Of a DNA stretch of 64,000 nucleotides, positions 33,570 through 45,694 are shown piece by piece (positions within the stretch are counted from its first letter, which is position 1; the number at the start of each line of letters is the position of its first letter). The notes under the pieces were generated by a model. The model saw nothing but the letters and a program-made list of their open reading frames with translations, was not told where the DNA came from and made no database searches. The stretch comes from Parietaria judaica (lineage: Eukaryota; Streptophyta; Magnoliopsida; Rosales; Urticaceae): contig OX940860.1 of NCBI GenBank assembly GCA_954871525.1, forward strand, positions 56,532,724 to 56,596,723, read 5' to 3'. Both the position numbers and the translations under genes were made by a program.

Positions 33570-34324
33570 TGTTTGCTTTAGCACATAGGATTCTAGCACA
33601 ACGTGATGGTTTTTATTAGATAAACAAATTACTTTAGTCGGAAATTAAAACTAGTCGAAGCCAAACGCCGGCTAGCTGTCTTTTTGTAACGGTATTTTAA
33701 AAATAAATATATGGACGTTTTTGTAGACTTTTTTTCATCAAATCAATGCACTAAATTTAAGTTTAAATTATGCGCTTTTTCTTCAATTGACGAGAAAATT
33801 GCGGAATAAATATTCTTAACTCATCTAAAGTGTTATAAATAGAAATTTGTTGATTTTTCTTTTACGTTGCAACTGCTCGGACGAAAACGACACGTGTGTC
33901 GCACTAATAATGACATGTCATCATCCCAATTCAACTAAAAATTCATGTTTTGCCAGCGTGTATTCCACTACCATCTTTTCCTTCACAAAGTGTACCACCA
34001 AAATTCTTTTCCTTCACAACATGCGATGATTCAAAATGCAAAATTTTGGATAACATATGATAATGACGAGACATCATCAATGCGTTACACGTGTCATTTA
34101 ACGTTTGGGTAGTGATGACGTAAAAGAAGAACCAACGGGTTTCTAAATTTTATAAAAATATATATATATATAAAATTTAATTACTTGTGCTATTATTATC
34201 CCCGATGTATTTTAATAAGCGCTTATAATTAAACGTGGTGTATTTGTATTTAGTTGCCGAGCTATAAACTTTTAATTAATTAGTCTAGAATCTAGATGAA
34301 CAATTAGAAAATGACTTATATAGT

Positions 34325-34359
34325 TGTTAAGGTCGGATCCCCTCAACCAATAACGAAGA
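34325..34359 (+). repeat. 5' LTR of element C, first 35 bp
   Basis: TGTTAAGGTCGGATCCCCTC and onward to GAAGA, where the copia element is inserted. Compared with the 3' LTR it lacks a duplicated GGTCGGATCC-like decamer. Confidence 0.9.
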
Positions 34360-34981
34360 TGTTAGATAATTATTGGAGATCGAAGACTTCCGGGCTTGAA
34401 TCACGCATGAACACGCTTTCCTTATAGTATTTCGAGTACCTCCAAAAACGTCTAGAGGTCTACAACGCAAGAATACCGCAGGATACGACAAGCCTTAAAT
34501 CGTACTGCACAAGACGTTTGTGAAGCACAAAATAGGCAAGAACATTTTCTGGAAATTGTTGAGAGAAATTTTGGTATTCTGTATATCGTATGATTATAAA
34601 ACTCGAAATATGAAGAGTGTTTTATAGGCAAAAGTAAGTGCCTCAAGTGCGCCTACAAGGCGCCACTAGCGCCTCTATGCCCACGCCCACGATCCCGAGC
34701 CGGAGCCGGAGCCGGTGTCGCCGGTGGCAACACCGGCGGGGTTGGCGTTGCGAGAGAACAAAGTGGCATGATCTCGCCACCTCGCCTCCGCATCACACTC
34801 CACATTGTATATCACTAGCTCAACCACTTGTTGAGCTTGTCATGAATACCACTCTATTTAAACACCACCAACTCTTTGTGTTTAATCAATGTGGGACTTT
34901 TCTCATTCCCACACTCTTCAACAACTAAGTCCTTATTAGAACATTATTGGATATGCATTTATTGATGCATTTATTCCAACA
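34360..34981 (-). repeat. 3' LTR of the copia element (622 bp)
   Basis: Compared with the other LTR it lacks about 160 bp (right-LTR positions about 39735-39893), with a short TAA-type microhomology at the break, plus small indels in a GATCCCGA / CCGGAGCCGG run. Confidence 0.9.
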
Positions 34982-35508
34982 ATCCCCCACTGTTCTAATA
35001 ATGACAAACTTTCCAGAAGAGAAAACAAAAAGTGTTAATACAGTTAGGTATCTTTCTATTTGAACCTATCCTTCGAGAAGACAACACAAGATCTTATCGG
35101 AATTCCAGGTAGCTAGACTTTGAACCTGTTTATTCCTTGTGATAAGATCGGTGAAGCCCCCCACACACTCTTTAGGGTTTTTTGCCTATATATATTGCTT
35201 AGCACCGTTAATGGCCATGTGCTAATCCTGTCTCGTGAATTTTTATTGAGAGAACTCCTAACTCTCAATTTGAGACGGCACCATCTCGAAATTCACATAG
35301 GTGAAGTTCTTATATTATCTCTGTTACTAACAGATACTTGTCCTCGCGACTGAACTTCATTAAGAGTAAAACTCAACCCTCTAATTGTAACAGCCAACAT
35401 CATCGTGTAATGTTGCAAATTCCCAATTCAACGACTTGTTGTTACCCATTGAATCTATTGTTAGTCATTTCCTAACTTTAGATTGGGTTGCCATCGCTGT
35501 TGGAACAC

Positions 35509-38500
35509 TTATTCAAGGAGTTTTAGACCCATACCTCTCGAGGTCGTCTTTACTAAATCTCTCGCTAGAGGTTTAGTAAACGGGTCAGCTAAATTATAGC
35601 TGGAACACAAATACGTAAGAGAAATGATCTCATCTTTAATCAATTTTCTCACGTAGTCATGTCTAAGACTAATGTGTCTAGACTTCCCATTATACACTTC
35701 ACTGTATGCTCTAGCCAAAGTGGCTTGACTATCACAATGTATCGACACTTTCAATACATTATCTTTAGCCAACGGAACTTCTAAAAGAAGATCCCTCAAC
35801 CATTCGGCTTCTTGACCAGCGGAGGCAAGAGCTACAAACTCCGACTCCATGGTCGAATGAGTAATACACGTTTGTTTCTTGCTCTTCCAAGAAATTGCAC
35901 CTCCAGCAAGTGTAAATACCCATCCCGTCGTAGATTTGTTATCTCCGACACTCGATATCCAACTAGCGTCGGTATATCCTTCGAGTATGGCAGGAAACCT
36001 ACCATATTGGAGGCCAAGATTTTTGGTTTTTAAAAGAAAACCAAAAATTCTCTTGATTTCCTTCCAATGCTCATTGTTTGGATTGCTAGTAAATCTACTC
36101 ATTTTACTAACCGCGAATGCTATGTCGGGTCTTGTACATTGCATCAAGTACATTAAGCAACCAATAGCACTTGCGAACTCCAATTGAGCCACGGCTCTTC
36201 CGACATTTTTATCAAGTTTGACACTCGGATCAAATGGGGTGTTCACTTCTTTGAACTTGAGATGGTTGAACTTTTCAAGTACTTCTCAACATAGTGCGTT
36301 TGACTAAGTTCATAACCCCCACTGTTTCGCTTCACTTTGATCCCCAAAATAGTGTCAACTTCTCCAAGATCTTTCATCTTGAATGTGGAAGTTAGAAACC
36401 TCTTCGTTTCCAAAATTCCTTTCATGTCATTGCTAATGATCAACATATCATCAACATAGAGACATAGGAATATCACAAGATCACCTCGCACCTTTGTGTA
36501 TAAACACTTATCACACACATTGTGTACAAAACCATCAGAAAGTATGACTGAATCAAATTTTTGATGCCACTGTTTAGGTGCTTGTTTCAATCCATACAAG
36601 GATTTAACAAGTTTGCAAACTTTTTGTTCATTTCCCGGAAGCACGTATCCTTCGGGTTGTTCCATGTAAATCTCCTCGTCGAGATCTCCATTAAGGAATG
36701 TCGTCTTGACATCCATTTGGTGAACAAAAAGATTATGCAAAGAATCTAAGGCAAACAACACTCTAATTGTTGTTATTCTTGCTACCGGTGCATAAGTGTC
36801 AAAATAATCGATTCCTTCCTTTTGTCGAAATCCTTTGGCTACTAATCTAGCCTTGTAAGTGTTTAAAGTACCATCGGAATTGTACTTTCTTCTAAACACC
36901 CACTTGCACCCAATAGGTCTCGACCCTTTAGGTAATTCGACAATTTCCCAAGTATGGCTAGACATTATAGAATCCATTTCATCTTGGATAGCATCCTTCC
37001 AAAAGGCGGAGTCCCGAGAAGCCACGGCTTCTTTATAGGTCTTCGGATAATCTTCCACTAGAAGAATTATAGGAATCTTACGAATTATATTCTAACTATT
37101 TCCTTCTACTAAATAAAAGGAAATGAGTTGAGAATCTATTTCGTTAGGTCCTAGATCCTTTGCCTTTCATACTCCCTTGCTTATCCGAAGCTCGGGTTGT
37201 TTTTCAACTACCCTTGAAGAACTCTCCTCACGAGATTCTTCTTGTACGGGAATTTGAGGTTCTTTATCATTCGCGATAAGGTTCTCAAAAAATTCCACGT
37301 CTCTAGATTCTATAATAACATTAGACTCTAAATCCAGAAGTCTATATGCTTTACTGTTTGTAGCGTAACCGACAAAAGCACTTCTTATCCCACGGGGACC
37401 CAACTTGGTTCTCTTAGGATCCATGTTTTTGTAGTATCCTACACAGCCCCATACACGGAAATACCCGATATTCGGCGCTTGGCCTTTCCATACTTCATAC
37501 GGAGAAATACGGGTTTTCTTTAAAGGAATACGGTTAACAATATGACATACGGATAGCAAAGCTTCACCCCACAAATTAAATGGTAAACCCGAATGCATTT
37601 ATCATCTCTTGATAAGTCCTATTTTTGCGTTCGGCTAAACCATTTTGTTGTGGTGTACGAGGTGCGGAACATTCATGAATAATGCCATTTTCTTCGCAAA
37701 ATGCATTAAATTCGTTAGGAAAATATTCTCCGCCCCTATCACTTCTAAGGACTTTGATTTTAATTCCTAATTGGTTTTCAACTTCCGCTTTATATGTCTT
37801 AAAAGCATTGAAGGCTTCGTCTTTATGCTTTAACAAATAAACATATGTGAATCTAGAGCAATCATCAATGAACGTGATAAAATATCTATTACCACCACGG
37901 GTTTTCGTACCATTAAATTCACATATATCCGAATGTATAAGATCTAGTAAATTGGAATTTCTCTCAACACTATAAAAAGGTTTTTTAATCATTTTCGATT
38001 CACACAAATTTCACATTTGTTAAACTCATTAACGTTGCACGAAATCAAACCACATTTAATTAATCTTTTCATAGTGTTAATTCCAATGTGAGCTAATCTA
38101 TTATGCCATAAAGAAACGGAATCAAGCATATAAGCGGAAGAAGAAATTGCATTAATAACATCACCAACAATACAAAGTTTGACCATTCCCTCGCTAGAAT
38201 AGCCCTTGCCAACAAACACACCGTTGCGAGTCAAAATCAATTTGCCCGACTCATACACGGTCTTAATTCCTGGTTTTCTCAAACGATCCCCACTAACAAG
38301 GTTCCTACTCATATCCGGCACGTGAACCACATTGGTCTAAGTGACCTTCTTCCCGGAAGTGAATTCAAGATCAACGGAGCCTATTCCGACGACCTTTGAA
38401 CGACCTTCGTTGCCCATTTGAACCTCTTGTCCATTGACTTCGTTGTAAGTCTTAAAGGTAGCCTTGTCGTAGGAGACATGAACGGTAGCACAAGTGTCGT

Positions 38501-39395
38501 ACCACCATCCTTTAGCCTTGCTCTTGACCGCCAAAATCTCGTTCACCGTAGCGATGATTTTGTCTTTGGTCGTGGATGCATTTGCCTCGTTGTTAGGAAC
38601 CTTCTTGTTCCTACAATCTCGAGCATAATGCTCGGGCTTGCCGCACACAAAGCAGTCCGATTTCGGTTCTTTGGAAGCACCGGAACTCTTGAACTTCTCA
38701 TTGGTCTTTTTCGGACCAAGAGAGTTCTTTATCGCTTCGAACTTCTTTTTTCCTTTCGCGCTCACCGCGTTGGCTTTCGAAGTCCCGGCATCCTCGGAAC
38801 GTTCTCTATCTTTCGATTCCTCCTCGATTCGAAGATGTTTTTGGATTTTCTCCAAAGAGAAGTCCTCGGAATTATGAAGAAGTTTCTTCCGGTAACTTTT
38901 CCATGATGACGGCAATTTCGCAACAATTGCACCAACTTGAAAAGCTTCTGGAATATCAACTTTCACAGCCCTTAATTTGTTGACGATGACTTGCAATTCG
39001 TGTACTTGTGAAAGTAGCGATTTGCCGTCATTCATTTTGAAATCCAAATACGTCGAGATTAAGAACTTTTTCGTACCTTCTTCCTCGGCTTTGAATTTAT
39101 ACTCGAGCGCCTTCCATATCTCCGACGCGGATTGAACTTTGGTGTAGAGATCGTAGAGGCGATCGGAGAGCGTATTGAGTATGTGTCCACGGCACAAGAG
39201 TTCGTCCTCCTTGCGCTTCGCACGATCCTTCTTCACTTCGTCCGAGTCGTCGTCCGCCGGTTCGGGAATGGCCGGGAACTCCGGGTCCAAGACGTAGTAG
39301 ATCTTCAACGCCGTGAGGAGGAAGATCATCTTGCCTTGCCATCAGGTAAAGTTTGTACCGTCAAAATGGTCCAACTTCACGAGATCCTGATTCAT
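35509..39395 (-). pseudogene. Copia gag-pol polyprotein, frameshifted
   Basis: Starts at 39395 (MNQDLVKLDHFDGTNFT), with TGA at 39342-39344 followed by the gag body and a zinc knuckle (CFVCGKPEHYARDC). Protease: WWYDTCATVHVS, where the usual DSGA-type motif reads DTCA. A stop lies near 38337. The integrase zinc finger (LWHNRLAHIG, CEICVNRK) is followed by a frame change into the core (SDICEFNGTK, FIDDCSRFTYVY, SDRGGEYFPNEF, TPQQNGLAERKNRT), then a change back near 37590. Reverse transcriptase: KWVFRRKYNSDG, QMDVKTTFLNGDL, LYVDDMLI. Frame change near 36245, then RNase H: YTDASWISSVGDNKSTTG, STMESEFVALA, ADPFTKPLARD. All domains are present, but at least three frameshifts and two stops break it. 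Confidence 0.92.
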
Positions 39396-39450
39396 GACTT
39401 TGATGCTTGAAACGGATGCTTCGGTCGCGATAATACTAATACTATAAGAT

Positions 39451-40241
39451 TGTTAGATAATTATTGGAGATCGAAGACTTCCGGGCTTGAATCACGCATG
39501 AACATGCTTTCCTTATAGTATTTCGAGCACCTCCAAAAACGTCTAGAGGTCTACAACGCAAGAATACCGCAGGATATGACAAGCCTTAAATCGTACTGCA
39601 CAAGGCGTTTGTGAAGCACGAAATAGGCAAGAACAGTTTCTGGAAATTGATGAGAGAAATTTTGGTATTCTGTATATCGTATGATTATATAACTCCAAAT
39701 ATGGTGAGTGTTTTATAGGCAAAAGTAACTGTCATTTCTAAAGGTAGCGACCCTTTTTGAAAGGACAGTAACCGACGAAAACCGCCCTGTAGCGTTACCG
39801 CTAGTCAGGTAATCGCTACCGCTAGGCGAGAATCGCCGCGAGAGAGCCCGAGGACCCGAGCCTAAGCCGCTCGCCCCGATGCAACGTGCTTAAGTGCCTC
39901 AAGTGCGCCTACAAGGCGCCACTAGCGCCTCTATGCCCACGCCCACGCCCCCGATCCCGATCCCGAGCCGGAGCCGGAGCCGGTGTTGCCGGTGGCAACA
40001 CCGGCGGGGTTGGCGTTGCGAGAGAACAAAGTGGCATGATCTCGCCACCTCGCCTCCGCATCACACTCCACATTGTATAACACTAGCTCAACCACTTGTT
40101 GAGCTTGTCATGAATACCACTCTATTTAAACACCACCAACTCTTTGTGTTTAATCAATGTGGGACTTTTCTCATTCCCACACTCTTCAATGACTAAGTCT
40201 TTATTAGAACATTATTGGATATGCATTTATTGATTCCAACA
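39451..40241 (-). repeat. 5' LTR of the copia element (791 bp)
   Basis: The longer LTR. It includes a GC-rich block (about 39735-39893) absent from its partner. Directly inside it, the minus strand reads ATCTTATAGTATTAGTATTA, which does not match the usual initiator-Met primer-binding site. Confidence 0.9.
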
Positions 40242-40246
40242 GAAGA

Positions 40247-40877
40247 CAGAGAAAGGAAAGAAGTGACGACGGAACGGGCGAGGGGGAGGCTGTAAGGAAG
40301 GTCGACGGCACGGGCGAGGGGGAGGCTACAACGAAGCACTGACGACACAGGAAGGAACCGACGAGATTCTGGTGCGACGAGGGATCTCAACAGATAAGTC
40401 GTCAGGAGGTGATGGGATAGGCATTTAATGCTTGAGCATGCCTCGATGAGACAGGCATTTAATGCTTGAGCACGCCTTGATGGGACGAGCATTTAAAGCA
40501 GCCATACCTCGTCCCATCTAATCACCTCGGTAATGACCCTGGTCGTCGTAAATTATGCGGGAGAAGGGTCCGCCATACCTCCATCCACTGTACCAAAGAA
40601 CGGCTGATGAGACCTCGATTTAGGCGGGAAAATCAGCCTGGTTGGAGGGAAAGAAGACCGATAAAAGGAAAAGGGACCTCCAATTTTAGAGATCATTTTT
40701 TTGGGAGGAGTAGATTAGAGAGAGAAAAACACCATTTGTAATCCCCTTTCACTACGATTATCAATACCAAAGAGGTTGTCATTATTCCCATCTAGCTAAT
40801 AAACGAAAGAAATTGAGCTCTTTATTTAAGAACAAGAGAAATCTTGTGATTGTTGAGTGTACGAAACGCCCTCAACA
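40247..40877 (+). repeat. 5' LTR of element C, remainder
   Basis: Continues the LTR after the copia insertion and ends CGAAACGCCCTCAACA. With the first 35 bp it totals about 666 bp, against 673 bp for the 3' LTR. Confidence 0.92.
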
Positions 40878-40880
40878 GTT

Positions 40881-40896
40881 TGGCGCCCACTGAGGG
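40881..40896 (+). other. Primer-binding site of element C
   Basis: TGGCGCCCACTGAGGG follows the LTR after three bases; it differs from B and E at one base (T for C). Confidence 0.78.
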
Positions 40897-40981
40897 TCTC
40901 AGTTTCTTTCTATTGCATAGCTAGACGATTGGAGAAACGGCGACCGACAACAACAGTCACGAACACGTCCAGGAGCAGGCG

Positions 40982-41429
40982 GTGGCGACATCGCTCAACG
41001 GTGCAGAGCACAGTCAGGTCACGATGGAAGAGATCCATCGACAGCTCGCAGCGGGAACGGCGCAGAACCAACAACTCACTGGCCTGTTGGAGCATACCAC
41101 CAACGCAAGGAGACCATCCCCGCAGAGTCTAATTGCAGGAACATCTGCTCTGAGGGAGGAAGATTCTAGGAGGCCGACGGAAGGCTTAACATCCACGCAA
41201 CCAGGTGTGAGCCGAGTCCTCTTCCCCTCTCTCAACGGCGCATTGCGACGAAGGAACGAGGAAAGGTCCCCCCACGAGAGTGACGGAACACCGCCCCCCT
41301 CGCGTCGCCCAGTACAGGAGCATCACCAACAAGGAGCACTGATCACGGCAACAGAAGCACAGATTAAAGAACACATCGACCGAGTGCTCCACGAGTTGAC
41401 CTCGAAGATGGGGTATGTGACTTCGTAGG
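40982..41429 (+). pseudogene. Gag N-terminus of element C, cut by an insertion
   Basis: MATSLNGAEHSQVTMEEIHR followed by a region with QLTGLLEHTTNA, and an end of VLHELTSKMGYVTS. It aligns with the gag N-terminus of E (QLTALLEHAIA, ISSSMEAKMGDVASQ). The reading breaks exactly at the start of the copia-derived structure at 41430. The rest of gag and most of protease are missing. Confidence 0.75.
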
Positions 41430-43100
41430 TGTTGGACATGTGTCCTTAAACAAGCTGTCATTTCCCCAATTGCAAAATATTTTGACCAAAGTCGTTGAAT
41501 AAAAGATGTTACTTATTATGTTAATCTTATGATAGTTTCTGGTAGAGTAAAATAGAATGTTTGTTCCATAGTTCATAAAGGATGCAATTATGTTATTATT
41601 ATCACAACCGAGTCAATGTGAGGAAGAATTAATAATCATAATAAATGATCTTAAAATGTTCATGACCTGATTAACTGGGTGAGAGCCCATTAATCGAATA
41701 AGGTCATTAATGTGACTAAGTGATAATCCTATTCTGGATTAAGTGTGTGTGTCACACTCACTAGAAGTGCATTATGTATGAAGTGGCTTCATACTGGACT
41801 GGACCTGACTTAAACTTCGGAAGTTGTTACATAAGACCGTCAATGACAACTTGGAGTTGAGTCACTAGTAGATGATTAAATGGATATTCGATCTAAGGGT
41901 AGCTTGGTCATAGACACAGACATCACATAGCTCTCTTCAGAGTCAAGATGATTCCCTTGATTGTTAGTGGTGAGAAGTGAGAGGTACCCGTGTGCAACTT
42001 ATGAATCGAAACCATAAGTGGGTTACTCACAATATTACTAACTGAGTTGAGGATGAAAATGCAATGAGAGGCAAAATGGTAAAAACCGCGTGCTCGTGTG
42101 TGGATCATCAAGTGAAAGATCAATAACCCGAATTTGATTGTATCAATGGACACCTTGCTATAAAGAGAATAATATATACTGTATCACTAAAGAGTGCAGC
42201 CTCGGGTTTATAGTTGAATAACACCGATGTTTGACGAACCACTAGCAGTTCGTTGGAGCTTCAATGATACGGCTCCATGGTCCCCAGGATAGCTCCGGAA
42301 CGGATGACACGTATGTGATTTAAACATTCGGTATTTTTTATCATTTGTCAGGATTAAAAAAACTAGAGTCTGTGTCAGACTTCAGAAGTTTTATTTTTGA
42401 CGTGGCAAAAGTACCAAAGTTTGGTGCTGGAAATTTAACTGATAAAAGAAACTTGAATTTAGATTTTTCTTTAACTGCAAAGTTGTTGGAAATTAAATTC
42501 TAAGAGACTTTGCTTTGGAACCGAGTCGTTTCAACGTACGGTTTGTGATTTAGAGAATTTCCAAGTTTACGATCGGTTTCGTAAATATGTGAAATTTAAT
42601 CACATGTCACGAATTTAAATGGTGGTGTTGCACCACGACATTTAATGTGTGATATTGAGATCTAAGGATAATAATATAATTTAATTATTAATATTCTTAT
42701 TAATAATTAATTAATAATTAATAGATTTATGTTATTAAAAATATATATTTGACATATATATGAATGTGTAAAAATAATGCGGCCCAAGTAAATGTGTAAG
42801 TTGGGCTTACACGAATTTGCTTGGATTTGGACTTTCCAAATATGCGGCATAAGTACCTAAGTTTAGGTATTAATGGAAAACCTTGAAATTAATTTGGTTC
42901 ATTAGATCGGTCAAGTTTAATCTTAACCGTTGGATCATGATAATTAATTTGGAAAGCTAAATTCGAAAATGACTTGGTGACCAAGTATGGATTTCGAATA
43001 TGGTTAGTTAATTATATCCATTGGATTAGTTTAAGATTTAATCTTAACCATTGGATTGGAAATTAATTAACATGTATTCGAAATCCATACTTGGATTTAT

Positions 43101-43524
43101 AGGCTCATGGAAAAGCCAATAGGGGAAGCTTCCATGCATAAATTTCGAATTCTATAATGGGCAAATATAATTAATCACTCCAAACCAATGGCCAAGATTG
43201 AATCACCAATGAGGCTTGATTTTATGCTAAATCAATATGGTCCATTAGATTGGTTATGGAATTAATTCCAACCATTAGATCAAGCTTATTGATTTCGAAT
43301 TTTCCATATTAGTGTAAAAGGGAATTCGAATTCTAGTAATAAGTGAACAAATATTTGATTTATTCATGGTTTCCCTATTTGGTTAAATCCCTAATTAATC
43401 CTAATCATTGGATCATTGGTGTTTCAATCTTGGCCATTGGTTTGGAGTGATTAATTATATTTGCCCATTATAGAATTCAAAATTTATGCATGGAAGCTTC
43501 CCCTATTAGCTTTTCCATGAGCCT
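43101..43524. repeat. 110-bp inverted repeat directly upstream of the LTR TATA box
   Basis: Left arm 43101-43210 (AGGCTCATGGAAAAGCCAAT onward), right arm 43414-43524 (its reverse complement, ending TTTTCCATGAGCCT), loop about 200 bp. The right arm ends where the TATAAATA box begins. A second, shorter inverted pair around TATGGATTTCGAATA / TATTCGAAATCCATA lies at 42990-43090. Confidence 0.85.
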
Positions 43525-43531
43525 ATAAATA
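43524..43531 (+). promoter_or_regulatory. TATA box of the long copia LTR
   Basis: TATAAATA followed by a pyrimidine-rich leader (CTCTCTCTCTAGAG), a typical LTR promoter arrangement. Confidence 0.6.
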
Positions 43532-44099
43532 CAAGACTCATTCTACACATTTTACACACCTCCCCAAAGCAAGAACTCAATCTCTCTCTCTAGAGTCTGC
43601 GAATTTCTTGGCCTCTGATCTCTCTTTTCTGGTTTGGCTTAGTGAGACGTTGTTCTCTGAAAGCTTTAAAAGAACCATCAGTTAAAGTTTTGCGACGGAG
43701 TCTTGCCAGCGAAGCCCACGCTTCGGTACGAGGAGTCTAAGAGAATATCCCATAAGATCACGGGAGTTTCCCTCAGGATTGGCGAAGCCCTGCCCAGTTC
43801 AGAACGCGCAGCCGGAATCGTCATCACCTGAGGTACGGCCTTATGCATTGGGTCAATAAATGCAATCCTTTATTTACAGTTTATTTATTTCCTATAAACT
43901 AGATTATTAATAATGAATTTATGAAAAGTTAAATTAGTAATAATTTATCAGATCTTGATTTTGGTTATTATACGATGTTCAAATCGTTGAACGGGTAACA
44001 AGTTTTCCGCTTTAAATATTTTTTTAAATGTTACCCGGACGGCTTGACGGCATAAATCGTGATAATACTCAAGGGAAACGTAATGAACTTCCCAACAAT

Positions 44100-44112
44100 T
44101 GGTATTAGAGCC
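44100..44112 (+). other. Copia-type primer-binding site
   Basis: TGGTATTAGAGCC differs by one base from the standard plant site TGGTATCAGAGC for initiator-Met tRNA and starts two bases after the LTR end. This fixes the LTR end and the plus orientation of the left part. Confidence 0.8.
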
Positions 44113-45694
44113 ATGTTTCAAGGATAAATAATTACGTAATTTTATTTAAGGTTTTAAAATGAACGAATTATTTGATGAATAAATTGATTTTAAAATTGAA
44201 ATTTAATTTCTAGATATTTTAAAATTAATTTAATATTGGGTAATTACCCGACCCGAACTTTTCGGATCGGGTATTGGGCCGGGCTGCACCAGGCAGCCCA
44301 ACCCGTGGGGGCCACGAAGTGGGGCTGCACTGCAGCCCCGTGTACTTCGGCCAGGCCCAGGCCACGGGCAAGCCTGAGCCCAGGCCATTCGGCCAGCGAA
44401 CAGGGCTTGGCCCTGGCCCGGTGGACATACGCTGCCTGGCAACGTCGTGGGCCTGCAAGCCCGTGCCAAGGGCACGCTGCCCTGGAAGCCCCATGGGGCT
44501 TCGTGGCCCAGCTCGTGGGGAATCCGTGGACATGTGGGCCCGGGCTTAAGCCCGGTTAGCCCACGTGCTTAATTTTATGAATTGGATCGAATTTCTAAAC
44601 CCGACCCAAATATCCATGGATTAATTAATTAATTTTTATTTTTGAATTAATATATATGAATTAAATTAATTATGTTTGATTAATTAATTAGTTAAAATAT
44701 GGATGTTATTTTTGGTAAATAACATTGTCTTATTTTAAATAAAATATGGATGTTATTTTTGGTAAATAACATTGCCTTATTTTTCGAATTCATAATCTAA
44801 AAAATGTGGATGATAATTCTTTGAAGAAAATATCATTTTCTTATTTTTAATTTTCATAAATAATTATTAATGGGCTAATTATATGAATGATAATTCTTAG
44901 AGAATAAGTATCATTGACATGTAATTATAATTTCATCGTAGATATAATTTGTTAAACCTATTTTCATAACCCTTGAAACATAGTGTCTATGTTAAGGTCA
45001 TTATTAATATGTCGGTATAGGATAAATATAAATAATGAACCGTAAATAAGATTTATTTATTATTAGTCGGAAAATTTTCAAACGTACAATCTTAGGTAAT
45101 TATGAGAGAGGGAATTTGACCAACCTTGGTGGTTAAGCCCATTAGGTATTTTCCTTATCATATTTTATTAAGTAATTAATTAATTAATTATCATGGAAAC
45201 ATATAAGGTAGTATTTGAATCATGGAAAAATATCAAAGCTTGATTACAAAGCAAGGTGGCGATTTTTCAAGCATGGAATATTCAAATATTAATGTGTTTT
45301 GATAATTAGGAATATTGATTGATTACATATAAATATGGTATTAACCTTAATCATTTAATTAAAGAATCATGTCATGAATTTAAATTGTGCATGAAACATG
45401 AAACTTGATTATCAAGTTTTAATCGTAAGATTCATATTGCATGGGAATTTAATATTGATTGATTCATGATAATATTTGATTGATAGGTTAATTACAAATA
45501 AGGAAAGGATTGGTAAATCATGTACCATCTTAATTGATTTAATTGGAATTAATTTTTGGTTAAAAATAATTAAAGAATTCGACATCTCCTAATCATGGAA
45601 GGAGATGGAATTTCTTGGTATTTATTTTAATTGAAGAAAATATATTCCATTGATTAAATAATAGAGAAATCGAATTATACGTAATCATGATGAT
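44113..45694 (+). other. Untranslated remnant inside the copia structure
   Basis: Mostly AT-rich leader-like DNA without copia domains. It contains a strikingly GC-rich island at about 44245-44575 (GGGCTGCA / TGCAGCCC and GGCCCGGG words) and a repeated block ATGTGGATGTTATTTTTGGTAAATAACATTG (about 44698 and 44748). Confidence 0.6.

Larger units (their letters stand above)
30928..34319. other. AT-rich intergenic region with microsatellites
   Basis: No gene supported. The sequence holds (ATT)n at 31143-31187, TAA and TATG runs near 31440-31500, and long AT runs. A segment about 32184-32690 begins GGCGGAGCTACATACGCACG and ends near CCTGGCTC, resembling a decayed non-autonomous transposon, but no duplication was found. 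Reading frames here are short and low-complexity. Confidence 0.5.
34360..40241 (-). mobile_element. Ty1/copia element inserted in the 5' LTR of element C
   Basis: LTRs at 34360-34981 and 39451-40241 start TGTTAGATAATTATTGG and end ATTCCAACA. The target duplication GAAGA is perfect (34355-34359, 40242-40246). On the minus strand the order is gag, protease, integrase, reverse transcriptase, RNase H: integrase before reverse transcriptase defines the copia type. Several frameshifts and stops make it inactive. The sequence CAGTGGGGGATT (minus, 34982-34993) is its polypurine tract. The lineage within copia was not resolved. Confidence 0.93.
41430..44097 (+). repeat. Long copia-type LTR (2668 bp)
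   Basis: Begins TGTTGGACATGTGTCC and ends CTTCCCAACA, followed by a primer-binding site. A TATA box TATAAATA is at 43524-43531, leaving about 570 bp to the LTR end. The 2.1 kb upstream is AT-rich and holds nested inverted repeats. Confidence 0.85.

Noticed and set aside
34638..34928. 96-residue ORF, repeated at 39894-40196
   Set aside because: It lies within both LTRs of the copia element and is Pro/Arg low-complexity sequence from a GC-rich repeat.
44225..44559. Four overlapping ORFs of 81-107 residues in the GC-rich island
   Set aside because: They are open in several frames on both strands because of base composition, and no domain is seen.
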